The notes below the pieces were generated by a model. That model had not been told where the DNA came from. It did not search any database and saw only the letters and a program-made list of their open reading frames with translations. The position numbers and the translations under genes are program-made. From the NCBI GenBank assembly GCA_013388545.1, contig JACAFB010000010.1, positions 1 to 64,000 of the forward strand: a stretch of DNA of 64,000 nucleotides. Direction: 5' to 3'. Positions 38,605 through 47,624 of this stretch are shown here, piece by piece (position 1 is the first letter of the stretch; each line of letters begins with the position of its first letter). This DNA comes from Ignavibacteriaceae bacterium (lineage in GTDB: Bacteria > Bacteroidota > Ignavibacteria > Ignavibacteriales > Ignavibacteriaceae).

Positions 38605-39279
38605 TTATTTGAGACCAGCAAAATAACTGAGCAAAGTATCTCTGTTTGCTTTAGAGATCTGGCGCCCCTTGATCGGAAAACCTTCGGTACTTCGGGCAAG
38701 TCTCCTTAATTGATGCACATTAAGTTTCAAAAGTTCCTCTTCAGGTGGCTTCCCCGTTAGTACCTTTTGACGGGGAGATTCTATTTCAGGTTGTTCACCC
38801 AAAGCTTCTTTCCGCAGGCGGGATATTGTATCACTTGTGCTTTCAGTTTTTCGATCAAACAATTCAGGTTTGATTTCACTTTCTGTTCTCCTCTTTACTC
38901 CCCGCTTAATAACTCTTTTCACAGGTACTTCTAATTCTCTCCGATTATCCCCGGCAGGAAATTCTTCGTCTGAAATCAATTTCTCAGGAAGTTCAGTCTC
39001 TTTTTCGCTTAATTCAGGAAAGAGTTTTACGAGGGAGTCATCAGGTTTGGGAATAACGTGAGTTGATACCAGTTCCCCAACTCTCTGAGCAGCAGAAGCA
39101 CCAGCATCGACAGCAGATTTTACAGCCGCTGTTTCACCAACAACTTTAACGGTTATCAAACCCGCTTCGGCTCTTTCTTTTCCAACCAACCTGACATTCG
39201 CCGCTTTGAGCATTGCATCAGCAGCCTCAATTGCAGCAACCAGGCCTCTGGTTTCAATTAAACCTAAAGCCAAGGGCAT
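38605..39279 (-). CDS. BMC shell protein with long linker and Rho_N/SAP-like C-terminal domain
   Basis: Residues 1-~90 form a single BMC domain ([40 protein letters not shown]) of the hexamer-forming type. A linker of about 90 residues follows, acidic at first and then strongly basic (KRVIKRGVKRR, 121-131), with a possible amphipathic helix (TISRLRKEAL, 151-160). The last ~42 residues (LLKLNVHQLRRLARSTEG, then GRQISKANRDTLLSYF) resemble a Rho_N/SAP/HeH helix-extended-loop-helix fold that binds nucleic acids. The pore loop reads ERAEAG instead of the glycine-rich loop of its partner. It lies 3 bases after the other BMC gene. EutK is a partial analogue: a BMC domain plus a nucleic-acid-binding-like tail of a different fold. 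Confidence 0.85.
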   Translation of the reverse strand: MPLALGLIETRGLVAAIEAADAMLKAANVRLVGKERAEAGLITVKVVGETAAVKSAVDAGASAAQRVGELVSTHVIPKPDDSLVKLFPELSEKETELPEKLISDEEFPAGDNRRELEVPVKRVIKRGVKRRTESEIKPELFDRKTESTSDTISRLRKEALGEQPEIESPRQKVLTGKPPEEELLKLNVHQLRRLARSTEGFPIKGRQISKANRDTLLSYFAGLK

Positions 39280-39282
39280 ATT

Positions 39283-39561
39283 TTACTTTCTTTTCGGCAA
39301 TATACTTTCTACTTCAACATGAGGGCGAGGAATAACATGAACTGATACCAGCTCACCTACCCGCTGAGCAGCTGCAGCACCTGCATCTGTAGCAGCTTTC
39401 ACTGCTCCCACATCGCCGCGAACCATAACAGTTACGTATCCGCCGCCGATTGTCTCTTTACCAATTAGTTCAACCTTTGCTGCTTTCACCATTGCGTCAG
39501 CTGCTTCGATTGCACCAACAAGCCCCTTTGTCTCGATCATACCAAGTGCGTCTAATGTCAT
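39283..39561 (-). CDS. Canonical hexameric BMC shell protein (EutM/PduA/CcmK-like)
   Basis: A 92-aa single BMC domain (Pfam BMC) that should form hexagonal shell tiles. Visible family features are [27 protein letters not shown], the pore loop TIGGG, and [24 protein letters not shown]. The short C-terminal tail (VESILPKRK) is as usual. It is the first gene of an isolated two-gene unit with its own promoter, and no signature enzyme, vertex protein or chaperone is near, so the main BMC locus must be elsewhere. Confidence 0.95.
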   Translation of the reverse strand: MTLDALGMIETKGLVGAIEAADAMVKAAKVELIGKETIGGGYVTVMVRGDVGAVKAATDAGAAAAQRVGELVSVHVIPRPHVEVESILPKRK

Positions 39562-39592
39562 AGGATTGCTCCCGTTACTGATTTTTTGATAG

Positions 39593-39624
39593 CAAAAAAT
39601 AGTTTAATGATTGATTATTGTCAA
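39593..39624 (-). promoter_or_regulatory. Promoter of the BMC gene pair
   Basis: On the minus strand, TTGACA (39624-39619) is followed 17 bases later by TATTTTTTG (39601-39593). It can be read as a -35/-10 promoter or as a Bacteroidetes -33/-7 element with one extra T. A start near 39588 would lie 27 bases before the BMC start codon. The upstream element sits in an inverted repeat GATTGA-TTATTG-TCAATC (39609-39626), a possible operator. Confidence 0.5.
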
Positions 39625-39634
39625 TCTGCACAAT

Positions 39635-40075
39635 TTACTTTTTTAAGGAATCCAGGTATTCCTGAAGTATAACGGCTGCTGACTCTGAATCTATAATTCC
39701 TTTTTTTCTTCTCGAAGACCTCTTCCACACTGATTCGTTTATTCTTCGCTGGGCAATCGCTGATGTATATTTTTCGTCCCATAGTATTATTTCAATATTA
39801 AATCTTTTTATTATCTCATCCTTAAATTGTATTACCTTACCGGAAGTGATTGAACTCTTTGCTGAATAATCTGTGGGATATCCCAGAATGATCCTGATTA
39901 TTTTTTTCTCTGAAATAACCGAATCAAGTGCCTGCCAAACTTTAGCATCGTTTTTTATTGTTAAAAAAGAATATGCAAATGTGAAAGTGGGATCACTTAA
40001 AGCAATACCTATTCTTTTCTCGCCATAATCTATTCCGCAAATTCTGCTGAATTCTGCATCGGGAAGTTTTTGCAC
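39635..40075 (-). CDS. YqgF/RuvX-family Holliday junction resolvase-like nuclease
   Basis: A 146-aa RNase H-fold protein. The N-terminal signature GIDYGEKRIGIALSD and the C-terminal acidic motif GIIDSESAAVILQEYL are both present, so the metal-binding acidic residues are intact. The middle reads LGYPTD. It functions in rRNA maturation or Holliday junction resolution. The start overlaps the relA/spoT stop codon by one base. Confidence 0.9.
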   Translation of the reverse strand: MQKLPDAEFSRICGIDYGEKRIGIALSDPTFTFAYSFLTIKNDAKVWQALDSVISEKKIIRIILGYPTDYSAKSSITSGKVIQFKDEIIKRFNIEIILWDEKYTSAIAQRRINESVWKRSSRRKKGIIDSESAAVILQEYLDSLKK

Positions 40076-42249
40076 TAATTCCCTTCGAATCTTTCTACGT
40101 GATAAACACCGCGCACTTTTTTCAATCTCTCAATTATTCTATTGAGGTGCTCCAGATTTCTGACATAAAGTGTAACACTTCCTTCAAACAGGGAATCGTT
40201 GGTAGTGATATTAATCGATTTGATATTTGTATTTTGATAAGAAACGATAATATGAGAGATCTCATTTAATAATCCCGGCGAGTCTTCGCCCGTGATAGTA
40301 AGTCCGGCAACGAATAATGAATCTTCAGCCTCAGGCCAAAAAACCTGAACAAGCTTTTGGGAATCTTTATCGGCAAGATTTAAAAGATTTGAACAAGTTT
40401 TTCTGTGAATTTTTATACCATCGCCAACTGTGATGTAACCAATTACAGGATCACCGGGAATGGGATTGCAGCATTTAGCATATGAGTACATTATTCGAGT
40501 TTCTTTTCCTTCAACTAAAACCCCACCGATGTTGCTTCTGGTCATATTTGCAAAGTTTTCAAACTCAAGCATCGGGGTTTTATCTTTTTGCTCCTTATCT
40601 TTAGTGGCTGTAAGAATTTCATCTACATTTATTTTGCCTGAACCAATTGCTTTGAAAAACTCACGGGGATTATCGTATTTAAGGCTAACGGCGAATTTGA
40701 TAATATCATTCTGATCAAATGTAAGCTTCATTTTCTTTACTTTCTTATCCCAGATCTCTTTACCCGAATCAACAATTTGCTCCTCCTCTTTATTCAGCCA
40801 TTTTCTGATTGCAGATCTGGCTTTATGAGTTTTTACGAATTTCAACCAGTTCTTATTGGGGTGCTGATTTTTCGATGAAATTATTTCGACCTGATCACCG
40901 CTATGAAGCGCCGTATCAAGAGGAACGATTCTTCCGTTAATTTTAGCACCGATGCAGTGAAATCCAAGCTTGGTATGGATCTCAAAAGCAAAATCAACTG
41001 GTGAAGAATTAATCGGAAGCCGCCTTACTTCACCTTTTGGAGTGAAAACATAAATTTCATCCTGGAAAAGATTAAGCTTGAAGCTTTCAAGCAGTTCTTT
41101 GCGAACATCATCTTTAGAAACATTCTCAAAAATATCCCTTATCCAGTTTACCCAGTTGTCAATTTCCTTGTCAGAAGCAGTTTTATCTTCTTTATATTTC
41201 CAGTGCGCTGCGACCCCACGCTCTGATACTTCATGCATTTTTTTTGTGCGGATCTGAACTTCAACTGGTTTCCCGTCTGGGCCAATTACAGTTGTATGAA
41301 TGGATTGATAATTATTTGTTTTGGGAATAGAAATATAGTCCTTAAATCTATCAGGCACTGTATTGTAGATTTGATTTACAACACCAAGTGCGGTGTAGCA
41401 ATCGGTATTGTTTTCTGTATCAAGAATAATCCGAATCGCAAACAAATCATAAATTTCTTCAAATGGTCTGTTGCGGGTTATCATTTTTTTGTAAATACTG
41501 TAAAGGTGTTTTGGCCTGCCGCTTATTTCAAACTTTAAATTGTTCTCTTCAAGCTTTGTAATTATCGGGTCAATAAATTGTTTTATATAGGATTCTCTTT
41601 CCTTCCTTTTATTCTTAATTTTCCTGGCAAGCTCTTCATATGCTTCTTTGTTGAGATATTTGAATGCCAGATCTTCAAGTTCCCACTTGACTTTGCCAAG
41701 TCCAAATCTATGTGCGAATGGGGCATAAATCTCCAGTGTTTCCTGTGCGATTCTTCTTTGCTTATCAGGATTTAAATGCTCAAGAGTGCGCATGTTGTGT
41801 AACCGATCAGAAAATTTAACCAGAATTACGCGAACATCTTTTACCATAGAAAGGAGCATTTTACGATAGTTTTCTGCTTTTGTAATTTCCTGCCCCCGAA
41901 AAAGACCACTTATCTTGGTGACACCATCTACTATCTCGGCAACTTCTTTTCCAAATTCTTTTGCAAGAAGCTCGATGTTGAATTCAGTATCTTCAGCAAC
42001 GTCATGAAGCAGGCTTGAGACAACTGTAAGATCATCCAGAGGAAATTCCTGAACCGTTATCATTGCAACATCATAGGGATGGGTAAAGTATGGTTCACCG
42101 GAGGCACGCAAATCATCCTTGTGAGCTTCTAAAGCAAATTCAAATGCTTTCCTGATCAGCGATTCATCAGTTTTTGGAAGATTCATTCTGCAGGCAGACA
42201 ACAAGTCTTCAAGCATCTTAATGTATTTTGGATTATTAAAATCCACCAA
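40075..42249 (-). CDS. RelA/SpoT-family (p)ppGpp synthetase/hydrolase
   Basis: Makes and degrades the stringent-response alarmone. A HD hydrolase domain (~30-190) holds HPYDVAMI and SSLLHDVAEDTE. The synthetase domain (~250-370) has IYDLFAIRII and YISIPKTNNYQSIHTTV, followed by EVQIRTKKMHEVSERGVAAHWKYK. TGS (EIYVFTPKGEVRRLP) and ACT domains complete the 724-aa length. The hydrolase residues (H, HD) are intact, so it is probably bifunctional. A 15-base palindrome lies just upstream of its start codon. Confidence 0.94.
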   Translation of the reverse strand: MVDFNNPKYIKMLEDLLSACRMNLPKTDESLIRKAFEFALEAHKDDLRASGEPYFTHPYDVAMITVQEFPLDDLTVVSSLLHDVAEDTEFNIELLAKEFGKEVAEIVDGVTKISGLFRGQEITKAENYRKMLLSMVKDVRVILVKFSDRLHNMRTLEHLNPDKQRRIAQETLEIYAPFAHRFGLGKVKWELEDLAFKYLNKEAYEELARKIKNKRKERESYIKQFIDPIITKLEENNLKFEISGRPKHLYSIYKKMITRNRPFEEIYDLFAIRIILDTENNTDCYTALGVVNQIYNTVPDRFKDYISIPKTNNYQSIHTTVIGPDGKPVEVQIRTKKMHEVSERGVAAHWKYKEDKTASDKEIDNWVNWIRDIFENVSKDDVRKELLESFKLNLFQDEIYVFTPKGEVRRLPINSSPVDFAFEIHTKLGFHCIGAKINGRIVPLDTALHSGDQVEIISSKNQHPNKNWLKFVKTHKARSAIRKWLNKEEEQIVDSGKEIWDKKVKKMKLTFDQNDIIKFAVSLKYDNPREFFKAIGSGKINVDEILTATKDKEQKDKTPMLEFENFANMTRSNIGGVLVEGKETRIMYSYAKCCNPIPGDPVIGYITVGDGIKIHRKTCSNLLNLADKDSQKLVQVFWPEAEDSLFVAGLTITGEDSPGLLNEISHIIVSYQNTNIKSINITTNDSLFEGSVTLYVRNLEHLNRIIERLKKVRGVYHVERFEGN

Positions 42250-42257
42250 AACATCAT

Positions 42258-42272
42258 CTCAAATAATTTGAG
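42258..42272. repeat. 15-base palindrome upstream of the RelA/SpoT gene
   Basis: CTCAAAT-A-ATTTGAG is a perfect 7+1+7 inverted repeat ending 9 bases before the start codon. No T-tract follows on the minus strand, so it could be an operator or a translation-control hairpin rather than a terminator for the upstream TPR gene. Confidence 0.45.
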
Positions 42273-42321
42273 GATAATTTAATCTTTTTTAGTGAATAGA
42301 TAAAGTCAGTGGATAATAATG

Positions 42322-43341
42322 TTATTTGGCAGAAAGTCTTTTTTTCATTTCTGCAACTCTTGACAAGCGATCGCCAAGTTTCTCTTTTTCAAAATCTGAA
42401 AGATTTTTTACGGTGAGAATTTCGTTGCAAAGTTTCATAGCTTTTTGTGTTTCGCCAATCTTTTCATATTGCTGTGCTATAAGATGCTTCAGTGTAATCT
42501 GATTTATATTTGATTTTACAGGAAATGATTTAAGTATGTCATAATAAATTAAAATCGATTTCCTTTTATCTATGTTTTCATTTGATCTGGCAAGCCCCCA
42601 TTTGAATGAGCGATTGGTAGGAAAGTTTTTCAAAGCGTTTTCAGCAATCTTTGCTGCTTTTTTATAATCTTTTTTATCAATATAAATCCATATCAACGAA
42701 TTAACAGCGAGGTATGAATTATAAGTTGATTTTTCAACCGCTTTATTCAACATCAAAATTCCTTCTTCCTTTTCATCATCGATAAACGGAAGCCAGCTAA
42801 TAAACTCAGTTTTTCTGCTCTTCCAGTATTTATAAGCGCCGATAGCAATCATCGCTTCATAAAAATCCGGTTTTATCTCCAGGCAGTCTTCAAAATGAGA
42901 TACTGCTTCGAATCCGCCTGTGATTGCATCTAGCCAGTTTCCATTCAGCGCTTTATAATATGCAAGATAGCCCTTTGCTAATCCGGCGAAATAATGATAC
43001 CAGATATTTTCAGGATTAGATTCAAGCAGATACCCGGATTGAGTTTCTGCTGCTTCAAGATTTTCCAATATATAATTTTCATCGAAAGGAATTGCGTAAT
43101 CGTAATTCTGAGCAATTTTATTTGCAGCAAGATAAATTTTACCAACTGGCAAACCGGGATATTCTTTATCAAGCACTTTAAAATTCTCATAAGCCTGATC
43201 ATATTCCTGGCGCGAAATCAAATTGATGCCATTCTTAATAAGGTAGTTCACGCGCTTTTCGGGATAATTCTGCGCAGACAAATCACAGCGAATAAAAAGA
43301 AACTGCAGTGTTAAAAGAAAAAAAAGTTTATAATGTTCCAA
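42322..43341 (-). CDS. Exported TPR-repeat protein
   Basis: A 339-aa protein with a cleavable signal peptide (~8-24) and helical repeats of TPR type: AYENFKVLDKEYPGLPVGKIYLA, an extended middle region and AAKIAENALKNFP. No enzymatic motif is visible. It overlaps upp by 14 bases and is the last gene of the der-led operon. Probable scaffold for an envelope complex; partner unknown. Confidence 0.7.
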   Translation of the reverse strand: MEHYKLFFLLTLQFLFIRCDLSAQNYPEKRVNYLIKNGINLISRQEYDQAYENFKVLDKEYPGLPVGKIYLAANKIAQNYDYAIPFDENYILENLEAAETQSGYLLESNPENIWYHYFAGLAKGYLAYYKALNGNWLDAITGGFEAVSHFEDCLEIKPDFYEAMIAIGAYKYWKSRKTEFISWLPFIDDEKEEGILMLNKAVEKSTYNSYLAVNSLIWIYIDKKDYKKAAKIAENALKNFPTNRSFKWGLARSNENIDKRKSILIYYDILKSFPVKSNINQITLKHLIAQQYEKIGETQKAMKLCNEILTVKNLSDFEKEKLGDRLSRVAEMKKRLSAK

Positions 43342-43966
43342 AAGTCCTGTCTCCAGCGTCGCCTAATCCAGGCAGAATATAACCGCGATTGTTCAACTTT
43401 CTATCCAGGGCAGCAGAAAATATTTTAATTTCCGGATGATCAGCCGACAATTTTTTTATCCCTTCAGGTGCAGCCACAAGACAGGCAAAAACTATTTTTT
43501 TAGCACCACGTTTTTTCAGAAAAGAAATTGCTGATGATGCGCTTCCGCCTGTTGCCAGCATTGGATCGAGAAGTATGACCTCCGAACTATCAATATTCCT
43601 TGGTGTCTTGTTATAATATTCTGCCGGCTTAAGAGTTTTTTCATTTCTCTCCAGACCGATGTGACCAACTTTGGCATCCGGAATTATTGCCAGAAAACCG
43701 CTGACCATGCCAAGTCCAGCTCTTAAAACCGGAACTAAAACAATTTCCTGCTTAAGTGAAAAACCCTTTGTTTGTTCAAGCGGAGTTTTAACTTTAAAAG
43801 TTGACAGCAGAAAATCAGAACTTATGTTTACTGCAAGGACTGTAGAAATCCTTTTAACCGCCTCTCTGAAAGTATCCGGTTTGGTTGTTTCATCTCTCAA
43901 AATTGTAATGTCCTTTTTCACAAGGGGATGATCAACCAGCAAAAAATTTGGGTATTTATTTTGCAT
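43328..43966 (-). CDS. upp: Uracil phosphoribosyltransferase
   Basis: Salvages uracil to UMP with PRPP. The PRPP-binding loop is visible as LLDPMLATGGSA, and the conserved middle is VPVLRAGLGMVSGFL; the C-terminal uracil loop is GYILPGLGDAGDRTFGT. The complete 212 aa agrees with bacterial Upp. Lies 4 bases behind the flavoprotein gene. Confidence 0.95.
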   Translation of the reverse strand: MQNKYPNFLLVDHPLVKKDITILRDETTKPDTFREAVKRISTVLAVNISSDFLLSTFKVKTPLEQTKGFSLKQEIVLVPVLRAGLGMVSGFLAIIPDAKVGHIGLERNEKTLKPAEYYNKTPRNIDSSEVILLDPMLATGGSASSAISFLKKRGAKKIVFACLVAAPEGIKKLSADHPEIKIFSAALDRKLNNRGYILPGLGDAGDRTFGTL

Positions 43967-43970
43967 ATTA

Positions 43971-45335
43971 TTATGAAAAAATATTTTTCTTGATTTTTCT
44001 TCCTAAAACTGAAAGGATATTTTTTAATGGAGATAATGGTGGAGTATAATTGTAATCAATCTCTGAAAGTAAATCAGCGGAAAGTTTAAGCCGGATAAAA
44101 TGTGCAATCAGATCTGCGAAACCGCTTATCTCTTCGCCTCCTAAAAATGAAGCACCTAAAATCCGCTTTGTATCTTTCTCAAACAATATCTTACCGAACA
44201 TTTCAGTGCTGCTTTTCATCAATGACAATTTATTTAACATCGTTTCACTTACGGTTTGAAAGTGTAAATTACTTAAGAGCGCTTCATCTGAAGTCATTCC
44301 AACCTGAGAATAAAATTTATCAAATATTTTGACCGATAAATTCCTGACTATAGGTTTAGCAGTCATATTTCCGCCAGCGGCATTAGCACCAGCGATATGG
44401 CCAAAATTATGGGCAAGAGCAGCAGAAGGACAATAAAATGGTCGATTGTTCACAGCATTGATTACCAGAGTGTTATCTCCGGCAGCATAAATGAAATGAT
44501 CACTTGTTTTTAATTTTGTATCAACTTTTATTGCACCGTTTGAGCCAAGATCCAATCCGGCATTTTGAGCTAAACCTGAATTAGGCTTAAACCCTGCAGT
44601 GATTAAATATGCATCATACTCAAGGATTCTTCCGTCAAATTTAATATGATTGATTTTATCATCAGTCCGGCTTGCAACAAAATTATGAACAGAAGTATAG
44701 AAGGAAACGTTATTCTTTTTTAATATATCTTCTAACAGGAAACTGATCTGTTTTTCAGAATTGGGCATCAGCCGGGTTTCTTTTTCAAATATAGTCACCT
44801 CAGTTCCTTTCTGACTAAAAACATCAGCAAATTCAAGTCCGATGTAACCGCTTCCAATCACAGCAATTTTTTTAACTTCAAAAATTTTATTGAACGATTC
44901 AAACCTCTTTAATTCCTGAACACTCTTTAAGTAAAAAACATTCGAGAGATTTTCGGGAAATTGCGGAAGAATAACCGGTACGGAACCTGTTGCAAGAATC
45001 AGCGCATCATATTTGAATTGGTTTAGTGAGTTATCAATTAAGTTCCTTGCGTTAACAAGTTTTTGCTTTCGATCTATCGATTCCGCCTTGTGGTACAATA
45101 AGACATCTATATTTTTTCCTGACTTGAATGAAGCCGGAGTATTAAAAATTAATTTATCCGAAGATTCTATCTCTCCAGATATAACATACGGAATTTCACA
45201 AGTTCCGGTCGAAATGAATTGCCCTGATTCAAGAATCTGAATTTCAGCAAATGGATTTACTCTTCTTGCTTTTGCAGCAGCTGCGCAACCTGCTGCATTA
45301 CCTCCTATGATCAGGATTTTTTTTATGCTATTCAT
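43971..45335 (-). CDS. CoA-disulfide-reductase-like FAD/NAD(P)H oxidoreductase
   Basis: A 454-aa pyridine-nucleotide-disulfide oxidoreductase. FAD-binding GGNAAGCAAAAKAR (11-24), NAD-binding GSGYIGLEFADVF, and the second FAD contact IYAAGDN are present. The redox-active single cysteine C46 in STGTCEIPY matches the position used by CoA-disulfide reductase, NADH oxidase and NADH peroxidase, rather than the C-x4-C pair of classical disulfide reductases. CoA disulfide, peroxide, oxygen or polysulfide are all possible substrates. It overlaps the der stop codon by 4 bases. Confidence 0.85.
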   Translation of the reverse strand: MNSIKKILIIGGNAAGCAAAAKARRVNPFAEIQILESGQFISTGTCEIPYVISGEIESSDKLIFNTPASFKSGKNIDVLLYHKAESIDRKQKLVNARNLIDNSLNQFKYDALILATGSVPVILPQFPENLSNVFYLKSVQELKRFESFNKIFEVKKIAVIGSGYIGLEFADVFSQKGTEVTIFEKETRLMPNSEKQISFLLEDILKKNNVSFYTSVHNFVASRTDDKINHIKFDGRILEYDAYLITAGFKPNSGLAQNAGLDLGSNGAIKVDTKLKTSDHFIYAAGDNTLVINAVNNRPFYCPSAALAHNFGHIAGANAAGGNMTAKPIVRNLSVKIFDKFYSQVGMTSDEALLSNLHFQTVSETMLNKLSLMKSSTEMFGKILFEKDTKRILGASFLGGEEISGFADLIAHFIRLKLSADLLSEIDYNYTPPLSPLKNILSVLGRKIKKNIFS

Positions 45336-46645
45336 TTAGATTTAAATGATAATGTTATCGAAACTCCTTTGAATCCATATTTCGAACGAATCATTTTTTC
45401 AAGATATCGTTTGTAATGATCAGGAACATATTTCGGATAATTAGTAAAGAAAAAAAACATCGGATAATTTTCACCACCCTGCGTAATGTATTTGATTTTA
45501 ACTTCCCTGCCGGTAGGCGTTGATGGTGGCGGAGTTTTAGCTATTTCGTTAAGAAGAAATTCATTCAGTTCATTAGTCGGAATTTTCTTTTTCCGTTCCT
45601 CCTGAATCTTTATACAAATATCAACCAGCTTAAAAATTCTTTGCTTAGTTAAAGCTGAAATAAAAATAATCGGGATAAAATCAATTGAACCCAGTTTTTC
45701 CTGTAAAGCTTTCTCATACCAGACTGCAGTATTTTGGTCTTTTTCTACTAAGTCCCATTTATTTACAGCTATGATAATCCCTTTCTTGCGCTGAATTGCT
45801 TCATCAATAATTTTTTGATCCTGTTTCTCGAGCCCAACAACTGCGTCAATCAAAACCACCACTATATCTGATTCGCCAATTGCCTTTAAAGATCTGATGT
45901 TAGAAAAGAACTCAATATTTTCGATTACCTTTTTCTTCTTTCGAAGTCCAGCGGTATCAACCAGAACCAATTCACGGCCGTAATACTTTAAAATTGAATC
46001 GAGGCTATCACGGGTCGTACCCGGAATTTCAGTAACAATGCTACGGTCATAGCCAAGAAGAGCATTTGTTAATGAGGATTTTCCGACATTTGGTCTGCCA
46101 ACGATTGCAATCTTCAGGCGATCGTCGTTTTCTTCAAGCTGATTTGCCTTTGGAAAGTCTTTTGTAAGTATGTCGAGGAAATCACCAATTTTTCGGCCAA
46201 TCAAAGCTGAGGCATCAAAAACATTTTCAACTCCGATTGAATAAAATTCTCCAATTAAAGCTTCATGTTTTTCACTGTCAACTTTGTTGACCAAAAGGTA
46301 AAATTTTTTGCCGGATGATCTGAGCATTTTTGCAATTTGCAGATCCATTGCATTCACACCTTCACGGGCATCGACAAGAAAAATAATATGATCAGCTTCA
46401 AGAATTCCAAGTTCAACCTGCTCGCGGATTGCAGCTTCAAACAGATTTTTAGAATCGGGAACATAACCGCCCGTATCAATTAGTCTGAATAGTTTCCCAT
46501 CCCATTCAACTTCGCCGTAATTTCTGTCTCTTGTAACTCCACTCAGATCGTCAACAATTGCATCTCTTTTTCCAACAAGCCTGTTGAACAATGTTGACTT
46601 GCCAACATTTGGTCTTCCAACTATAACAACTACTGGCAGTTTCAT
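45332..46645 (-). CDS. der: Ribosome-assembly GTPase Der
   Basis: An essential GTPase with two tandem G domains, required for maturation of the large ribosomal subunit. First G domain: GRPNVGKST, DTGG, NKVD. Second: GRPNVGKSS, DTAG, NKWD. The C-terminal KH-like domain (~355-437) is complete. 437 aa. It begins the operon der, flavoprotein, upp, TPR protein. A 98-base gap precedes it, in which I see no exact promoter match. Confidence 0.96.
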   Translation of the reverse strand: MKLPVVVIVGRPNVGKSTLFNRLVGKRDAIVDDLSGVTRDRNYGEVEWDGKLFRLIDTGGYVPDSKNLFEAAIREQVELGILEADHIIFLVDAREGVNAMDLQIAKMLRSSGKKFYLLVNKVDSEKHEALIGEFYSIGVENVFDASALIGRKIGDFLDILTKDFPKANQLEENDDRLKIAIVGRPNVGKSSLTNALLGYDRSIVTEIPGTTRDSLDSILKYYGRELVLVDTAGLRKKKKVIENIEFFSNIRSLKAIGESDIVVVLIDAVVGLEKQDQKIIDEAIQRKKGIIIAVNKWDLVEKDQNTAVWYEKALQEKLGSIDFIPIIFISALTKQRIFKLVDICIKIQEERKKKIPTNELNEFLLNEIAKTPPPSTPTGREVKIKYITQGGENYPMFFFFTNYPKYVPDHYKRYLEKMIRSKYGFKGVSITLSFKSK

Positions 46646-46743
46646 TTTATATAAATAATTTTCTGGAGGCTAAATATAACCAACTGTAAAATAAAAAGAC
46701 GACCCGGCTTTAAGTTAATTAGTTCAGAGTTCAGGAAGTTGAA

Positions 46744-47607
46744 TCAGAAACTATACTTGATATTTAAAGTTGGTATCCACTCAACATCGGCGGCAAGGTT
46801 TACATTTTGAATCCGGATGTTTAAAGCAAGATCTTTATTGTAGGATATTGCACTCCAAACAGCATCTATTCCACTAAGGAAATGGTTGATATAAATGCCT
46901 ATCACAGCTTTTGAAGCTACATTATAATAATCATTTGCTTTTCCACGCATTGCAGAATAATCAAGATAAATCTGAGGTACAATATGATAATCACTCTCAC
47001 CTGAAAAATTTGGCCAGCCCGGACTATACTGCGGGTACTTGCCGATCAATTCATAGTACTGCTGATTGCCATGAGGAGGAAGTTTATGAGAGAAGCGCGA
47101 TTCACAATGATTCAACTCTTCCCAATTTACTCTTTCCCAGGGCGGCAGAGATTCATCGGGATTAATGGTTATGTTGCAATCTTCAGGAAGTCCGAGTTCG
47201 GCTTTATACTGCATTAACCATTCAGCATACTTAACAACGCTCCAATTTTTGTCAGCAAAGTTTTCAAACATTTCAGTTTGATCATTACCTTTTTTATCGT
47301 AGATGATTGCCGTAGTAACTACAGCCGCTTCGAGCGCAAGGAAAACAGCTGCCTTTATATACTCTTCGGTATAGATTTCGCCTGCACCGGGAACAAGTAA
47401 AGAAAACAATCCAGCAAGGAACGGAGATTTTTTATTTTCTTCCGGCAGATAGACTGAATTATTGATTTGATTAAAATCTAATTTAGAGACTAACTTCGAA
47501 TCAGCTTCAAGATTACCGGAGAGATGAAAGGTCTTTTTATTAAACTCCTGAGCAAATGCATTACCAAAAAAAATCAACAGAATCGAAGTCAAAAAAATAT
47601 TTTTCAT
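46744..47607 (-). CDS. DUF5683-like envelope protein
   Basis: A 287-aa protein with signal peptide (~2-19). It contains SLLVPGAGEIYTEEYIKAAVFLALEA, a motif of small membrane proteins of the DUF5683 type found in Bacteroidota, with one or two hydrophobic segments, and a beta-rich C terminus ending in NIKYSF that resembles a barrel strand. Function unknown. It lies 17 bases behind the gluzincin gene, in the same operon. Confidence 0.65.
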   Translation of the reverse strand: MKNIFLTSILLIFFGNAFAQEFNKKTFHLSGNLEADSKLVSKLDFNQINNSVYLPEENKKSPFLAGLFSLLVPGAGEIYTEEYIKAAVFLALEAAVVTTAIIYDKKGNDQTEMFENFADKNWSVVKYAEWLMQYKAELGLPEDCNITINPDESLPPWERVNWEELNHCESRFSHKLPPHGNQQYYELIGKYPQYSPGWPNFSGESDYHIVPQIYLDYSAMRGKANDYYNVASKAVIGIYINHFLSGIDAVWSAISYNKDLALNIRIQNVNLAADVEWIPTLNIKYSF

Positions 47608-47624
47608 AACAAAACCTCCGTAAT

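Noticed and set aside
39611-39624. FNR/CRP-type site TTGATTATTGTCAA
   Set aside because: One mismatch to the FNR consensus, and it overlaps the promoter's upstream element instead of the usual -41 position, so I report it only as an inverted repeat.
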